A DNA stretch of 64,000 nt from Fibrobacter sp. (GCA_012728995.1 JAAYEB010000150.1:1-64000), one strand, 5' to 3'; shown: positions 1 to 8,759, numbered from the stretch's first letter. Notes: generated from the letters alone by a model not told the origin. Made by a program: numbers and translations.

Positions 1-876
1 ATTTTCAGTGATCCAAAGATCGTTGAAGAACTGCTTCGTTCTTTTGTTCATGAAGAGTTTATTGAAGAGCTGGATTTCAGTTCACTTAAAAAACTTAATA
101 CGAAGTTTGTACCGGTATCCGGAAACTAACGACATGCAGATATAGTTTATGAGATAAAATCAGATGGGCAAAGTGCTTACATTTATCTTTTTCTGGAGTT
201 TCAGTCTACAGTAGACCGGTTCATGGCATTAAGGATGAACCGTTATTTGCTTGAGTTTTATCAGGAGAATCAGCGTCTTAATGGAGAAAAACATTTAAAT
301 CCGCCTTTTCCGGTATTAATATATAATGGTGATTCCAAATGGAATGCGCCGACAAGTTTAAGGGAGCTGTTTTATAAATCTTCGGTTCCAAAGAAATATA
401 TTCCTGATTTCAGTTATTTCAAGATAGCAATAAACGAGATACCGAAGAGGGAGCTTGTAAAGATACGTAATGCGGTATCAGCAATATTTTATGTAGAAAA
501 CAGTACACCGGAAGAGATAAAAGCAAATCGCAAAGAGCTTGTATCGCTGTTGTCATCCGTAATAAAAGATGAAGGGGCACGCATAGTTGATGCAATATTT
601 GAGCGGATGCGAAAAACACAGAAAATAGATAAAAAAGTGTCAGTAATAAAATCGGTTGAAGATTTAGTGGAGGTAACGGGTATGCGGGAAACAGCAGTAA
701 AAAGACATGAAAAACAGATTCTGGAAAAGGGTATCGAGAAAGGCATTGAGAAAAATAAAATTGAAAATGCCCTTAAGCTCATTGAAAGAGGAAAGGATAA
801 CAGTTTTATCCATGAAATAACTGGTTTGAGCTTGAAAGAAATACGATCATTACGGAAAGAAAAGAAAAAGATGTAG
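1..876 (+). pseudogene. Rpn-family recombination-promoting nuclease (YhgA-like), partial and interrupted by a stop
   Basis: Frame 1 is open from the window edge except for a TAA at 127-129, and reads as an Rpn/YhgA (PD-(D/E)XK) nuclease on both sides of it. Upstream are the last residues of the N-terminal part; just after the stop come HADIVYEIK and FLEFQS, with the catalytic Asp codon at 139 and the E-x-Q pair at 196-204. The tail carries the repeated EKGIEKGIEK segment typical of the family. The first usable ATG after the stop (223) lies beyond the catalytic motifs, so a protein made from it would lack the active site. RpnA-type proteins cut DNA and promote RecA-independent recombination. 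The gene starts outside the window. I read it as a decayed accessory gene; a sequencing error at the TAA is the alternative. Confidence 0.75.
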
Positions 877-1052
877 TTTTTTACAACTTTTTCAGATCAT
901 CATGTTAAAGACCGCATTTTGAATTTTTGATAATCTGGTAAGGCATGCTTTTTCTACTGCTGCGGCTTACGGTATAATACGTCAGAATGCGAACCGTGTT
1001 GCCTTCGAATTTTGAAAAGATAAAGTTATTTACGATATAAAATCTTTTAACA

Positions 1053-1139
1053 GGAACTATTAACAGGTTTCCACACGCCCCCAAACCAAAAGTTACAAAG
1101 CTGCAATACGTTGTCGCGGGGGTCGTGTGCGCCCGGCGA
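1053..1139 (+). repeat. 87-bp dispersed repeat, copy A
   Basis: This segment recurs at 33846-33932 with about nine mismatches by eye over 87 bp and no gaps. It holds an imperfect inverted repeat: CACACGCCCCC near the left end pairs with GGGGGTCGTGTG near the right end, with one bulged base. Most mismatches fall in the loop between the arms. It begins 9 bp after the stop of the minus-strand MT-A70 fragment. Confidence 0.85.
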
Positions 1140-1148
1140 ACATGATGA

Positions 1149-1391
1149 TCAAAATTCTAAGAAAAATGTTATTAGGTACTGGTAGTAATCCCTTTTGACG
1201 GTTATATTGAAGGGGGTTTGGATATTGATAACCAGGATATTTGTATGGATGGTAATTATATTACTATAGAGGATGTAATGGGAGGAGAGAAGACCTGGTA
1301 TGTTTGGATACTGGTTTTCAATAACCCTGTTTTCAGAATAAGAGTGGTCATATTGCCAAGGTGGATCGGCTAAAAACACAGAGAATTTCAC
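1149..1391 (-). pseudogene. MT-A70-type adenine methyltransferase, N-terminal fragment
   Basis: The minus-strand frame opens at a GTG and encodes the hallmark ADPPWQYDHS followed by a segment like ENRVIENQYPN. This matches the start of MT-A70-family N6-adenine DNA methyltransferases, where DPPW is the catalytic motif. After about residue 32 the similarity stops and the rest is unrelated, low-complexity sequence up to the stop at 1149. The family is normally around 200 residues, so this is a truncated relic with 80 codons. It lies in a cluster of broken accessory genes next to repeat copy A. Confidence 0.6.
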
Positions 1392-1442
1392 AAAACATTT
1401 TATTTCACCAAAATAGAAATCTATGGAAGTATATTCATTTAC

Positions 1443-1637
1443 ATGAATAATAAAAAAAAAGTATGGTTATTTTCCTCATTTGAGCAGGAAAATCGGGAAG
1501 AGCATAAAAGGCGTGCCCGTTTAAGCCTGGAAGAGCGAATACATGAATTTTCAATTATCCAGGAACGGGTATGGGGAAAAGGCTGGACACTTAAACCGAT
1601 TAAAAAAACTGCACGCTTTGAAACTGTCGAATGGTAA
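1443..1637 (+). CDS. Small basic protein paired with a nucleotidyltransferase
   Basis: A 64-residue, highly charged protein (segments such as KKKVWLFSS and EERIHEFSIIQERVWGKGW) with no membrane segment. I do not recognise a named domain. It ends 9 bp before the nucleotidyltransferase gene at 1647, so the two are probably co-transcribed. Small charged ORFs directly in front of MNT/AbiEii-like nucleotidyltransferases are common in accessory regions, and some such pairs act as toxin-antitoxin modules. A partner role here is inference from position only. Confidence 0.6.
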   Translation: MNNKKKVWLFSSFEQENREEHKRRARLSLEERIHEFSIIQERVWGKGWTLKPIKKTARFETVEW

Positions 1638-1646
1638 GGATATACT

Positions 1647-2096
1647 ATGTTTTTTTCTGAAGATATGAAAGAGTTGTTGTGCCTATTTGAAAAAAACAAA
1701 GTGAAATATGTTATTGTGGGTGGATTTGCAGTAAACTTCTATGGTTATGTTCGTATGACTCAGGATATTGATCTTTTAGTAGTTCCATCAAAAGAAAATG
1801 CTGAGAAGGTAATGCTTTCTCTTGCTGAATTCGGTTTTGGTGAAGCCGGTATTCAGGAAGAATACTTTCAAAAAGAGGGAAGTGCAATTCATCTTGGTGT
1901 TGAACCAAACCGAATAGACTTGCTTACTCATTTGAAAGGTCCTTCAAATGACCAGATTTATTCGAATTCACAGGTGGTAAAAATAGATGGAATCGATGTG
2001 AGAATGATTTCTCTTTCAGACCTTCTGGAGTCGAAACGAAAATCTGATCGCCTGCGGGATCAGGCCGATGCTGAAGAATTAGAACAATTACTTTGA
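1647..2096 (+). CDS. Nucleotidyltransferase-fold protein (MNT/AbiEii-like)
   Basis: 149 residues. The N-terminal half has the nucleotidyltransferase signature: VIVGGFAVNFYG (GG motif) followed by TQDIDLLV, whose D-x-D would bind the metal. A later Asp in RIDLLTHL could be the third acidic residue. The C-terminal part (ISLSDLLESKRKSDRLRDQADAEEL) matches the usual end of the DUF6036/AbiEii-like group. Members transfer nucleotides to protein or tRNA targets in toxin-antitoxin or abortive infection systems, or are of unknown role. AAGGAT lies just ahead of the ATG. The gene looks intact, in contrast to its broken neighbours. Confidence 0.75.
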   Translation: MFFSEDMKELLCLFEKNKVKYVIVGGFAVNFYGYVRMTQDIDLLVVPSKENAEKVMLSLAEFGFGEAGIQEEYFQKEGSAIHLGVEPNRIDLLTHLKGPSNDQIYSNSQVVKIDGIDVRMISLSDLLESKRKSDRLRDQADAEELEQLL

Positions 2097-2190
2097 AATT
2101 GTTGATCGTCGGGTTATTGTTATTAAAAGTAGCTCTTTGATATGGCCTTTGGGGTTGACCCGGGGAGATGGTCGCCAGGTTGAACTTTAG

Positions 2191-2325
2191 TACCTTTTTT
2201 GGGTCAGGTATTATGATGCGGATATCGGGTTGTGGACATCAACTGATCCGGCGAGTCTGTTCTGGTCGCCATATGTGCATACTGGTAATGCTATTAATCC
2301 AATAACAGGAATAGATCCAGATGGA
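2191..2325 (+). pseudogene. RHS repeat core fragment
   Basis: Preceded by an in-frame TAG at 2188, this stretch reads RYYDADIGLWTSTDPA, then WSPYVHTGN and GIDPDG. This is the RHS-repeat-associated core found at the end of the conserved shell of RHS/YD-repeat toxins. There is no RHS sequence before or after it, and right after DPDG it runs into an antisense antitoxin gene. It is therefore a short relic of a polymorphic toxin gene, probably left by recombination. Confidence 0.7.
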
Positions 2326-2327
2326 AG

Positions 2328-2480
2328 CCTGTTGCGTCTTTACGTGCATTTTTCCAGTGCCAGAGCATCCTCAAGGTCTTCCAATTCTTCCTGCATGCGT
2401 TCGAAATCGGTCTTGAGGATAACGCTTTTTTTTGTGCCCTTCTCGTCGGTCACGTACTCGATATTTTTCGGTGTTATCAT
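2328..2480 (-). pseudogene. Phd/RelB-type antitoxin, frameshifted and truncated
   Basis: From the ATG at 2480 the minus strand reads EYVTDEKGTKKSVILKTDFE and then MQEELEDLEDALALEK before a stop at 2340-2342. The VTDEKG-KSVIL beginning and the acidic helix are typical of Phd/YefM or RelB-like antitoxins. Skipping one base after EK restores ARKDATGF, the expected next residues, up to the junction with the RHS relic near 2326. The 46-codon frame is thus a frameshifted, 3'-truncated antitoxin. AAAGGA lies about 12 nt before the ATG. No toxin partner is visible. Confidence 0.55.
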
Positions 2481-2713
2481 GTTTTTTATGTCCTTTCGAA
2501 AAAGCTGTCAATCAAAGTATATACCACAAAATCAATTGTTTAATAGTTTGCCTTAAATTATTTATACCCTGCATATATTACAATATGCGGGAATGCAGGG
2601 TAGCATATTATTGTTCTGATATTGCTGAATTGCAACAAGGATTCCAACCCTCAATTTTGGGCAAAATACCACAGATTTTAACACTTGTCCAGATCAGGAT
2701 GATCAGATCTCTT

Positions 2714-2749
2714 ATCCTGTATATCTTGCTAATCCTGCCTATCCTGGTC
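2714..2749 (+). repeat. 9-bp tandem repeat, four units
   Basis: Four consecutive 9-bp units of the pattern ATCYTGNNN (ATCCTGTAT, ATCTTGCTA, ATCCTGCCT, ATCCTGGTC). The first six bases are nearly constant and the last three vary. Confidence 0.6.
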
Positions 2750-3073
2750 AATACACAGGTTTCACACCCCCAATATCAATTTATTGTTCTATTCCTGTTT
2801 TGTATTTCGGTTTTTGATTTTTTCTGTTTATTTTTCATGCTTTTTCTCTGGTTCTATTTCGTATTTCGATCATTTTATCAAGATATGACGACATTTGGAA
2901 AATAATTTATTTTTGTCGCTTATGGATTGGACGATAAAAATATACCGGCAGAATGGTATTATAAAAAATATAAAATTTATATGGGATAGTAATTTAATCA
3001 AACATTTATTCTGTATAAAAAAGACAGAGAAAAACTATTTATAACAGCAAGCTTTTTTTAAAATCATTTTATA

Positions 3074-3150
3074 ATATCGTTCACTATTATTAATGGAAAA
3101 ATGGTTCGCAGCGATACTGGATTAAATGCATTTTTAGGTGTGAACGATAT
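3074..3150. repeat. Perfect 11-bp inverted repeat with 55-bp spacer
   Basis: ATATCGTTCAC at 3074-3084 is exactly complementary to GTGAACGATAT at 3140-3150. It could be a structured leader, a pair of regulator half-sites or the ends of a small dead element. Nothing in the spacer is recognisable. Confidence 0.5.
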
Positions 3151-3382
3151 GTAATCTAAGGAATGTGTTATCTTGCAGGCTTCAGGATCTGATTTTTGGG
3201 CTAAATTGTGATGTGCCAAACAGATAAGTGCCTTATATCAATAATTGTGCAATTAAATAGATAATCAGGATACACTTATAGTGATTAACTGTTTAAAAAA
3301 CAGGAAAAATAATGGTTTTTTTCTTATACTATAACAACAGGGATTTTAGTTAAAGCGATTAAATAGATAAAGGATGAGGTAA

Positions 3383-5410
3383 ATGTTCAAAAATGAGAAA
3401 TTTTCCAGTTTCAGGCTTTGTAATTACAAAAAAAACCGGAGTACCAAAATGAAATTACACTATTTTACTGGTTTAATCGGTATGTTACTGGTTGTGCTGA
3501 ATGTCTTTGCCCAGCCACCCGCTCAAGGAGCCAACAAATTCCTTGGAAATATCACAACCAGGGGGCAAGTCAGATCTGATTTTTATAATTACTGGAATCA
3601 GATTACAGGCGAAAACGAACACAAGTGGGGTTCGGTTGAGCGGAGCCAGGGCAGCAGAAACTGGGGAAGCGGCGATCAGATTGCCAACTATGCAAAAGAA
3701 AAAGGTATACCCTGGAAATTTCATACCCTGATATGGGGAAGCCAGTATCCAAACTGGATTACCAGCCTCTCACAATCACAACAACTTGCAGCCATAGAAG
3801 ATTGGATGGATGCAGCCGCGAGCAGATATCCTGATGTGGAAATGATCGATGTAGTAAATGAAGCATACCCGTCACACGCGCCGGCACCTTTCAAGAATGC
3901 TCTTGGAGGTGACGGGGCTACCGGTTTCGACTGGATAATCAAATCGTTCGAAATGGCAAGAGAAAGATGGCCTGACGCTATTCTTCTTTACAATGATTAC
4001 AATAACTGCGAATATGACAATGAAGTAAACTGGACTGTGAAATTGGTTGAAGCGATGCTCAAAGCAGACGCTCCAATAGATGCAATAGGCTGTCAGGCTC
4101 ATGATGCCTGGCAACTGTCTACAAAAAAAGTCAAAGAAAATATAGACAAGCTTGCAGCTACAGGACTTCCGATATTCATTACCGAATACGATATCGGAGA
4201 ATCCAATGACAGTAAACAAAAACAGATCATGGAGGAGCAGTTTACCATGTTTTGGAATCATCCAAGAATTGTGGGAATTACCTACTGGGGTTATATCGTG
4301 GGGTCAACCTGGCGTAATGGTACAGGCTTGATGAGTTCAAATGGAGCTGAACGCCCTGCACTTACCTGGCTTATGGAGTATGTAAAAAATAATCCCGACC
4401 CGCCCAATGATTTTCCAGATTTAATGGCCAATGGCGGTGGCGTGACCAGTTATCGCCTGACAGTTGGTGCAAATGGGCGTGGAACTGTCACCCATACACC
4501 CGATGAAAACAGTTTTTCTGAAGAAACTCAGGTGACATTTACAGCGACACCATCTGAAGGCTGGATTTTTGACAGTTGGAGTGGTGATGCCAGTGGAAAT
4601 ACGAATCCTTTAACGGTTAATATAAGTAAATCAACAAAAATCACCGCTAATTTCATTACAGAAAACGGTAAACCGGATCTCATTACAAATGGAAACTTCC
4701 TCTCCGGTACAGACTCCTGGACTCTCAGATTATATAATGGTGATGCTGAAGGAAGTGTTGAAAATGGAGAGTATAAACTTGATATTAAAGATGCAGGTGC
4801 AGAAACCAGAGACGTGCGGCTGATTCAGGCAGATTTACTGCTGGAGCAGGGAAAGTGGTATCGGCTGGTATTTGATGCCTATGCGGCTGAAGAAAAAATG
4901 ATGTCTGTAAATATCGGAATGGCATCTTCTCCCAAAACGCCGTTTATTAGCAGTGAAATCCAGACAGAATTCAACCTTACTACATCAAAGGAAACTTACA
5001 GCGTCGAATTTCCCATGGAAGAAGAGACATGTGACGATTCAAGACTTGAAATCATTCTGGGAACAGGTGCTGCAACTACAGTTTATCTGAGCAATGTCTC
5101 ACTTTTTGAAATTATTGAACCGCCGGATGCTGTTAATATGCCAAATAAAAAGAATAAAAAACGGCATATAAGTATTTCCAGCAAAGGTTCTTTTGTTGAT
5201 GTCAGATTTAACAAAATAGAAAAAAACAGTTCATTTACAATTTATGACATGATGGGCAACGTGGTACGTTCAGAGAATTTCAAAAAAGATTTCGGTTCTG
5301 ATAAAATACTAAGCTTTGATATCGGAAATATCCCCCGCGGCTATTACATCGTTGCAGTCCGGAGTGGAAACCAGCTTGAAACATCAAAGATCGTCGTGAT
5401 AGGGAAATAA
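3383..5410 (+). CDS. Secreted GH10 endo-1,4-beta-xylanase with repeat, carbohydrate-binding and sorting-type domains
   Basis: 675 residues. A signal peptide starts at the internal Met 23 (MKLHYFTGLIGMLL, ending NVFA); an ATG at 3449 with GGAG 7 nt ahead is an equally good start. Residues about 50-340 are a GH10 catalytic domain: acid/base Glu160 in DVVNEAY and nucleophile Glu268 in FITEYDI, about 108 apart as usual. Then comes an InlB/Bacteroidetes-type repeat (LTVGANGRGTV...ATPSEGWIFDSWSG), a CBM4/9-like beta-sandwich beginning NGNFLSGTDSWTL, and a C-terminal domain (FTIYDMMGNVV...GYYIVAVRSG) ending SKIVVIGK, like type IX secretion sorting domains. Its role is xylan hydrolysis outside the cell or at the surface. 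It is a single gene with its own long upstream region. Confidence 0.93.
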   Translation: MFKNEKFSSFRLCNYKKNRSTKMKLHYFTGLIGMLLVVLNVFAQPPAQGANKFLGNITTRGQVRSDFYNYWNQITGENEHKWGSVERSQGSRNWGSGDQIANYAKEKGIPWKFHTLIWGSQYPNWITSLSQSQQLAAIEDWMDAAASRYPDVEMIDVVNEAYPSHAPAPFKNALGGDGATGFDWIIKSFEMARERWPDAILLYNDYNNCEYDNEVNWTVKLVEAMLKADAPIDAIGCQAHDAWQLSTKKVKENIDKLAATGLPIFITEYDIGESNDSKQKQIMEEQFTMFWNHPRIVGITYWGYIVGSTWRNGTGLMSSNGAERPALTWLMEYVKNNPDPPNDFPDLMANGGGVTSYRLTVGANGRGTVTHTPDENSFSEETQVTFTATPSEGWIFDSWSGDASGNTNPLTVNISKSTKITANFITENGKPDLITNGNFLSGTDSWTLRLYNGDAEGSVENGEYKLDIKDAGAETRDVRLIQADLLLEQGKWYRLVFDAYAAEEKMMSVNIGMASSPKTPFISSEIQTEFNLTTSKETYSVEFPMEEETCDDSRLEIILGTGAATTVYLSNVSLFEIIEPPDAVNMPNKKNKKRHISISSKGSFVDVRFNKIEKNSSFTIYDMMGNVVRSENFKKDFGSDKILSFDIGNIPRGYYIVAVRSGNQLETSKIVVIGK

Positions 5411-5505
5411 CAATTAACGGATGATTAAGATGCTGTCGTTACCAATTATCGTTAATCTGAAGTTTCCGCAGATCTGGTACTGATTTGAAATGAACTGATG
5501 AGTGG

Positions 5506-5548
5506 TAAAAAATATCAGAACTGTGGATTTAATCACACAGTTCTGATA
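5506..5548 (-). terminator. Rho-independent terminator of the porin gene
   Basis: A perfect 13-bp stem (TATCAGAACTGTG at 5513-5525 with its complement at 5536-5548, 10-nt loop), followed on the minus strand by a run of six T. It lies 24 bp after the porin stop codon and may also stop transcription from the xylanase side. Confidence 0.85.
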
Positions 5549-5571
5549 TAAAGTGAAGAGAACCGGATATG

Positions 5572-6714
5572 TTAGAATTTTGCACTCAGAATAAGCTCAG
5601 GACGAATCCTTCTTTTTAAGGATTCATCATTATTATTGACATAGTTCCACATCCTGAAACGTGGTGTAATACTCATATTCTTGATTGGCAAAATGTAACG
5701 AATATCAAGTACACTGCCGATGTTTTTTACCGGATCTCCGCTGTTTAATGTATCTTCTCTGTCATAATTCTGATTTAATGCAAATCTTACCCTTCCTTCA
5801 CCGTAACCGGGCTTTATCCTTGCCTCTAAAGATGCAAGCATGCCAAACGGTGCAGAGTGGTCGATCGTATCGATGGCTTTGTGTGCTTCTGTGTTATCAT
5901 AAAAAGAAACACCAAACCCCGCTCTTATATCCAGAGGTTTTACCGGCTTTATTCCGAGGTCAAGACCTGCTCCATACGCATGAACTGCATCAACAAGAGT
6001 GTCATAAGTTCTTACAATGTCGTAATTCATATTCCGATGAACATATCCATTGGGATTTAGAGAAAGGTTTCCGATCTTTATCGGAACTTCAAGAATGTGA
6101 AGATAAGAAGTTTTCTTTAATCCGTCATTTTCGGCATTATAGGAACTGGAATACATCGCATTTACAAGTTTGAAAGCAATTGTTTTATCGTCATCTTTTA
6201 CAGCCGTATATGTGAAATTGGCTCCAAGAATACCTGCGTTCTGAAGGTCATCCCAGCAGCTTGAAACAACTTCGGAATACTTGCTGTCTTCGAAAGCAAG
6301 AAGATCAAGAGTACTTGTGCCGCTTTGTGGTATCCGGCCTGCAGAAAAATCAAACATTTTTACATTTACCTTAAACCATGCTTCACCCAGTGAAGCTGAA
6401 TTCAGTCCTTTTTGCCACAGTAGAGAATTGTCAAAACTGTCCAGATTCTTACCATTGGGGTTATTCAATCTGAATCCAAAAGAGATGTTTTCTTTTACTT
6501 TCACATTCAATTTCAGATTCCAGGCATATCTGTGATGATATTCGTTTTTTGATTCCGAATCGATTTTCTTTCCATTTCTATCATTTTTACTGTTGAGATT
6601 TATTCTGTAACGGTATTCGACATCACCGTTTACCTTGAATTCTGGTTTAGCCGATACTGTTGAAGAGAAAAGGATTGCCGATAAGGCAGCTCCCAAAATA
6701 AGTGATCTTTTCAT
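5572..6714 (-). CDS. Porin-like outer-membrane beta-barrel protein
   Basis: 380 residues from the ATG at 6714, chosen because AGGAGG lies 6 nt upstream and MKRSLILGAALSAILFSS...VSA is a clear signal peptide; a longer frame to 6744 adds ten residues without an SD. The mature protein alternates polar and aromatic residues in strand-like stretches (VEYRYRINLN, AWNLKLNVKV, ARIKPGYGEGRVRFALN). It ends in Phe (ELILSAKF), the usual last residue of outer-membrane barrels. It resembles alginate-export or phosphate-selective porin-like proteins, but the substrate cannot be told from sequence. It is monocistronic, with its own terminator. Confidence 0.75.
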   Translation of the reverse strand: MKRSLILGAALSAILFSSTVSAKPEFKVNGDVEYRYRINLNSKNDRNGKKIDSESKNEYHHRYAWNLKLNVKVKENISFGFRLNNPNGKNLDSFDNSLLWQKGLNSASLGEAWFKVNVKMFDFSAGRIPQSGTSTLDLLAFEDSKYSEVVSSCWDDLQNAGILGANFTYTAVKDDDKTIAFKLVNAMYSSSYNAENDGLKKTSYLHILEVPIKIGNLSLNPNGYVHRNMNYDIVRTYDTLVDAVHAYGAGLDLGIKPVKPLDIRAGFGVSFYDNTEAHKAIDTIDHSAPFGMLASLEARIKPGYGEGRVRFALNQNYDREDTLNSGDPVKNIGSVLDIRYILPIKNMSITPRFRMWNYVNNNDESLKRRIRPELILSAKF

Positions 6715-7064
6715 AAATCCTCCTGTTAGATTTCTGATACACATGTATCTGGAATTTTAATTGTTTGTAAAACTAAAATACCAGAAATTCGTTTGAATCA
6801 AATTAAGTGTATGTTATGTTTAAGTTAAAAACAGATAATCCAGTATTCTAATGTATCATGGTATACATGTTTTGACAATGTTCTGGATTCATTATCTGAC
6901 AATTTTTTTGCGGGATGCAGTGCGGGTAAGTATCGTATACCGGGGCAGATTGGCTACTTGAGAATGAATACATGTTTGGTTGATCTGTGTCTTTTTAGGC
7001 TTTGTAGAAAAGAGACAGATTACAAGCGAGGATGTTAACTGTGAATCAGGCAGTTATGATTGCT
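6715..7064. other. Intergenic region upstream of the porin gene
   Basis: 350 bp of AT-rich sequence between two minus-strand genes. It must hold the porin promoter and the end of the pepD transcript. I see no gene, clear terminator or recognisable operator. Confidence 0.4.
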
Positions 7065-8519
7065 CTATAACTGCTCAAGTACAGAAACAAGAAAATTCCA
7101 GAACTGTTTAACGGATAATATATTGACCCTTTCATCCGGAGAATGTGGATACTGGATTGTCGGGCCGCATGAAACCATATCCATATCAGGGTAATGAGCA
7201 CCTATTATTCCACATTCCAGTCCGGCATGTATTGCCTGAACCTGAGGCGTTTTTCTGTAAAGCTTTTCGTATACATTTTTCAGTACTGCAAGTAGTTCAG
7301 ATGAAGGGTCAGGTTTCCATCCCGGATATGCACCACTGAATTCAACATTAAATCCGGCAAGTGACAAGGCACTTAAAACACTGTTCTCAAGATTTCTTCT
7401 TGCACTGTCAACCGAACTTCTCAGAAGACACTTTATAACACTTTTCCCGTCATGGCACTCTATGAACGAAAGGTTATTTGATGTTTCAACCAGTCCCTTA
7501 ACCCTGTCATCCATACGGATTACCCCATCTGGACAAGCATACACAGCTCTTAAAAGGTTACATTGTGCCGGATTGCTCATTACCATATCGGGAATACTGA
7601 TTCGGGTTAGTTCTAAAGAAATGCCTGGATCGGGTATTGCAAATTCCATTTCAAGAATCCGTGAGTACTCAGTAATAAAAACATTAAATTGACTGTCCAG
7701 TTGCCCGGGTACTGTAACTATTGCGAAAGCTTCTCTTGGAATCGCATTTCTTGCTGATCCTCCTGTGAATTTGCCAATATTGATATCAAACTTTTCTGAA
7801 GCGGTAAAGAGAAGCCGGTTCATCAGTTTTATTGCATTGGCTCTCCCAAGATTTATATCAATACCTGAATGACCACCCCGCAGTCCTTTTATTACAAGCT
7901 CATACGCGTTTCTATCTGTTTCACTTTTTTCCTCCTGATAGCTCATCATACCTGTTGCGTTTATTCCGCCTGCGCAACCGATATAAATTTTCCCCTCTTC
8001 TTCGGAATCAAGATTGATATACTTTCTCGCGGTTAAAAGTTGGGGTGATAATCCTTTGGCACCACTCATCCCGGTTTCTTCATCAACAGTAAATAGCAGT
8101 TCCAGAGGACCATGTTTCAGCTTGTTGTTTTCAAGTATTGCAAGCATGGCTGCAACACCGATTCCATTATCTGCTCCAAGTGTTGTTCCTTTTGCTTTTA
8201 CCCACTCACCATCCACATATGGTTCAACAGGATCTTTTCGAAAATCATGTTTTTTGTCACTGTTTTTCTGTGGTACCATATCAAGATGACTCTGAAGCAC
8301 CACGGCAGGACTGTTTCCTTTACCTTCAGATGCACTTTTTCGTATTAAAATATTCCCGCATTCATCCTTTTGGACCGGATATCCAAGTCCTCTTGCAAAT
8401 TCTTCTATGTATGCAATAACAGGCCCTTCAAAACCGGATGGCCTTGGAGTTGAACAGATATTGGAAAAATGTTTCCAAAGAAGTTTGGGTTCAAGCTCTT
8501 GCAGTTGGTCCATAATCAT
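7065..8519 (-). CDS. pepD: Aminoacyl-histidine dipeptidase PepD (M20C peptidase)
   Basis: 484 residues, the usual length for PepD. Metal-binding and catalytic motifs of family M20 are in order: VVLQSHLDMVPQ (metal His and Asp), LGADNGIGVAA (bridging Asp), LFTVDEETGMSGA (catalytic Glu and metal Glu) and YINLDSEEEG. The PepD-specific lid domain includes LRGGHSGIDINLGRANAIK. It cleaves Xaa-His and other dipeptides in the cytoplasm with two Zn or Mn ions. The start MIMDQLQELEPKLLWKHF follows an AAGGAG signal. It stands alone, divergent from the hydrolase gene at 8760. Confidence 0.95.
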   Translation of the reverse strand: MIMDQLQELEPKLLWKHFSNICSTPRPSGFEGPVIAYIEEFARGLGYPVQKDECGNILIRKSASEGKGNSPAVVLQSHLDMVPQKNSDKKHDFRKDPVEPYVDGEWVKAKGTTLGADNGIGVAAMLAILENNKLKHGPLELLFTVDEETGMSGAKGLSPQLLTARKYINLDSEEEGKIYIGCAGGINATGMMSYQEEKSETDRNAYELVIKGLRGGHSGIDINLGRANAIKLMNRLLFTASEKFDINIGKFTGGSARNAIPREAFAIVTVPGQLDSQFNVFITEYSRILEMEFAIPDPGISLELTRISIPDMVMSNPAQCNLLRAVYACPDGVIRMDDRVKGLVETSNNLSFIECHDGKSVIKCLLRSSVDSARRNLENSVLSALSLAGFNVEFSGAYPGWKPDPSSELLAVLKNVYEKLYRKTPQVQAIHAGLECGIIGAHYPDMDMVSCGPTIQYPHSPDERVNILSVKQFWNFLVSVLEQL

Positions 8520-8759
8520 CTCCTTGTATAATTTTTATCCGGATCCGGACCGGATACAGGTATTTGAAGGTAATCTATCAATTTCCAGACCAATATAATT
8601 TATGAAAAGAAGCGAAGAACTGTCGTATTTCTAAACATGAGCAGATTTCCATGAATAAAATTATATTCATTTTTAAGATGATGAATGAAAAGAGTAAATT
8701 GCAGTTTACTCATATTGAATGAATTTGTTTAATATTCATTTTTTGATAAAGAGTACAAA

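Larger units (their letters stand above)
2557..3382. other. 826-bp AT-rich region without a convincing gene
   Basis: Longest open frames here have no recognisable domain and are rich in Phe, Leu and Cys, as expected of chance translation. The region holds a short tandem repeat (2714-2749) and a spaced inverted repeat (3074-3150). The last part presumably carries the promoter of the xylanase gene, but I see no clear consensus. Confidence 0.5.

Noticed and set aside
127-129. Programmed readthrough or recoding of the TAA in the Rpn gene
   Set aside because: UAA is not used for selenocysteine or pyrrolysine and no recoding structure is seen; decay is simpler.
1053-1139. Classical integron attC site
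   Set aside because: The hairpin arms lack GTTRRRY/RYYYAAC boxes and no integrase or cassette array is in the window; kept only as an analogy.
2432-2905. 157-codon plus-strand open frame
   Set aside because: It runs antisense through the antitoxin relic and then through Phe/Leu/Cys-rich sequence with no domain; likely chance.
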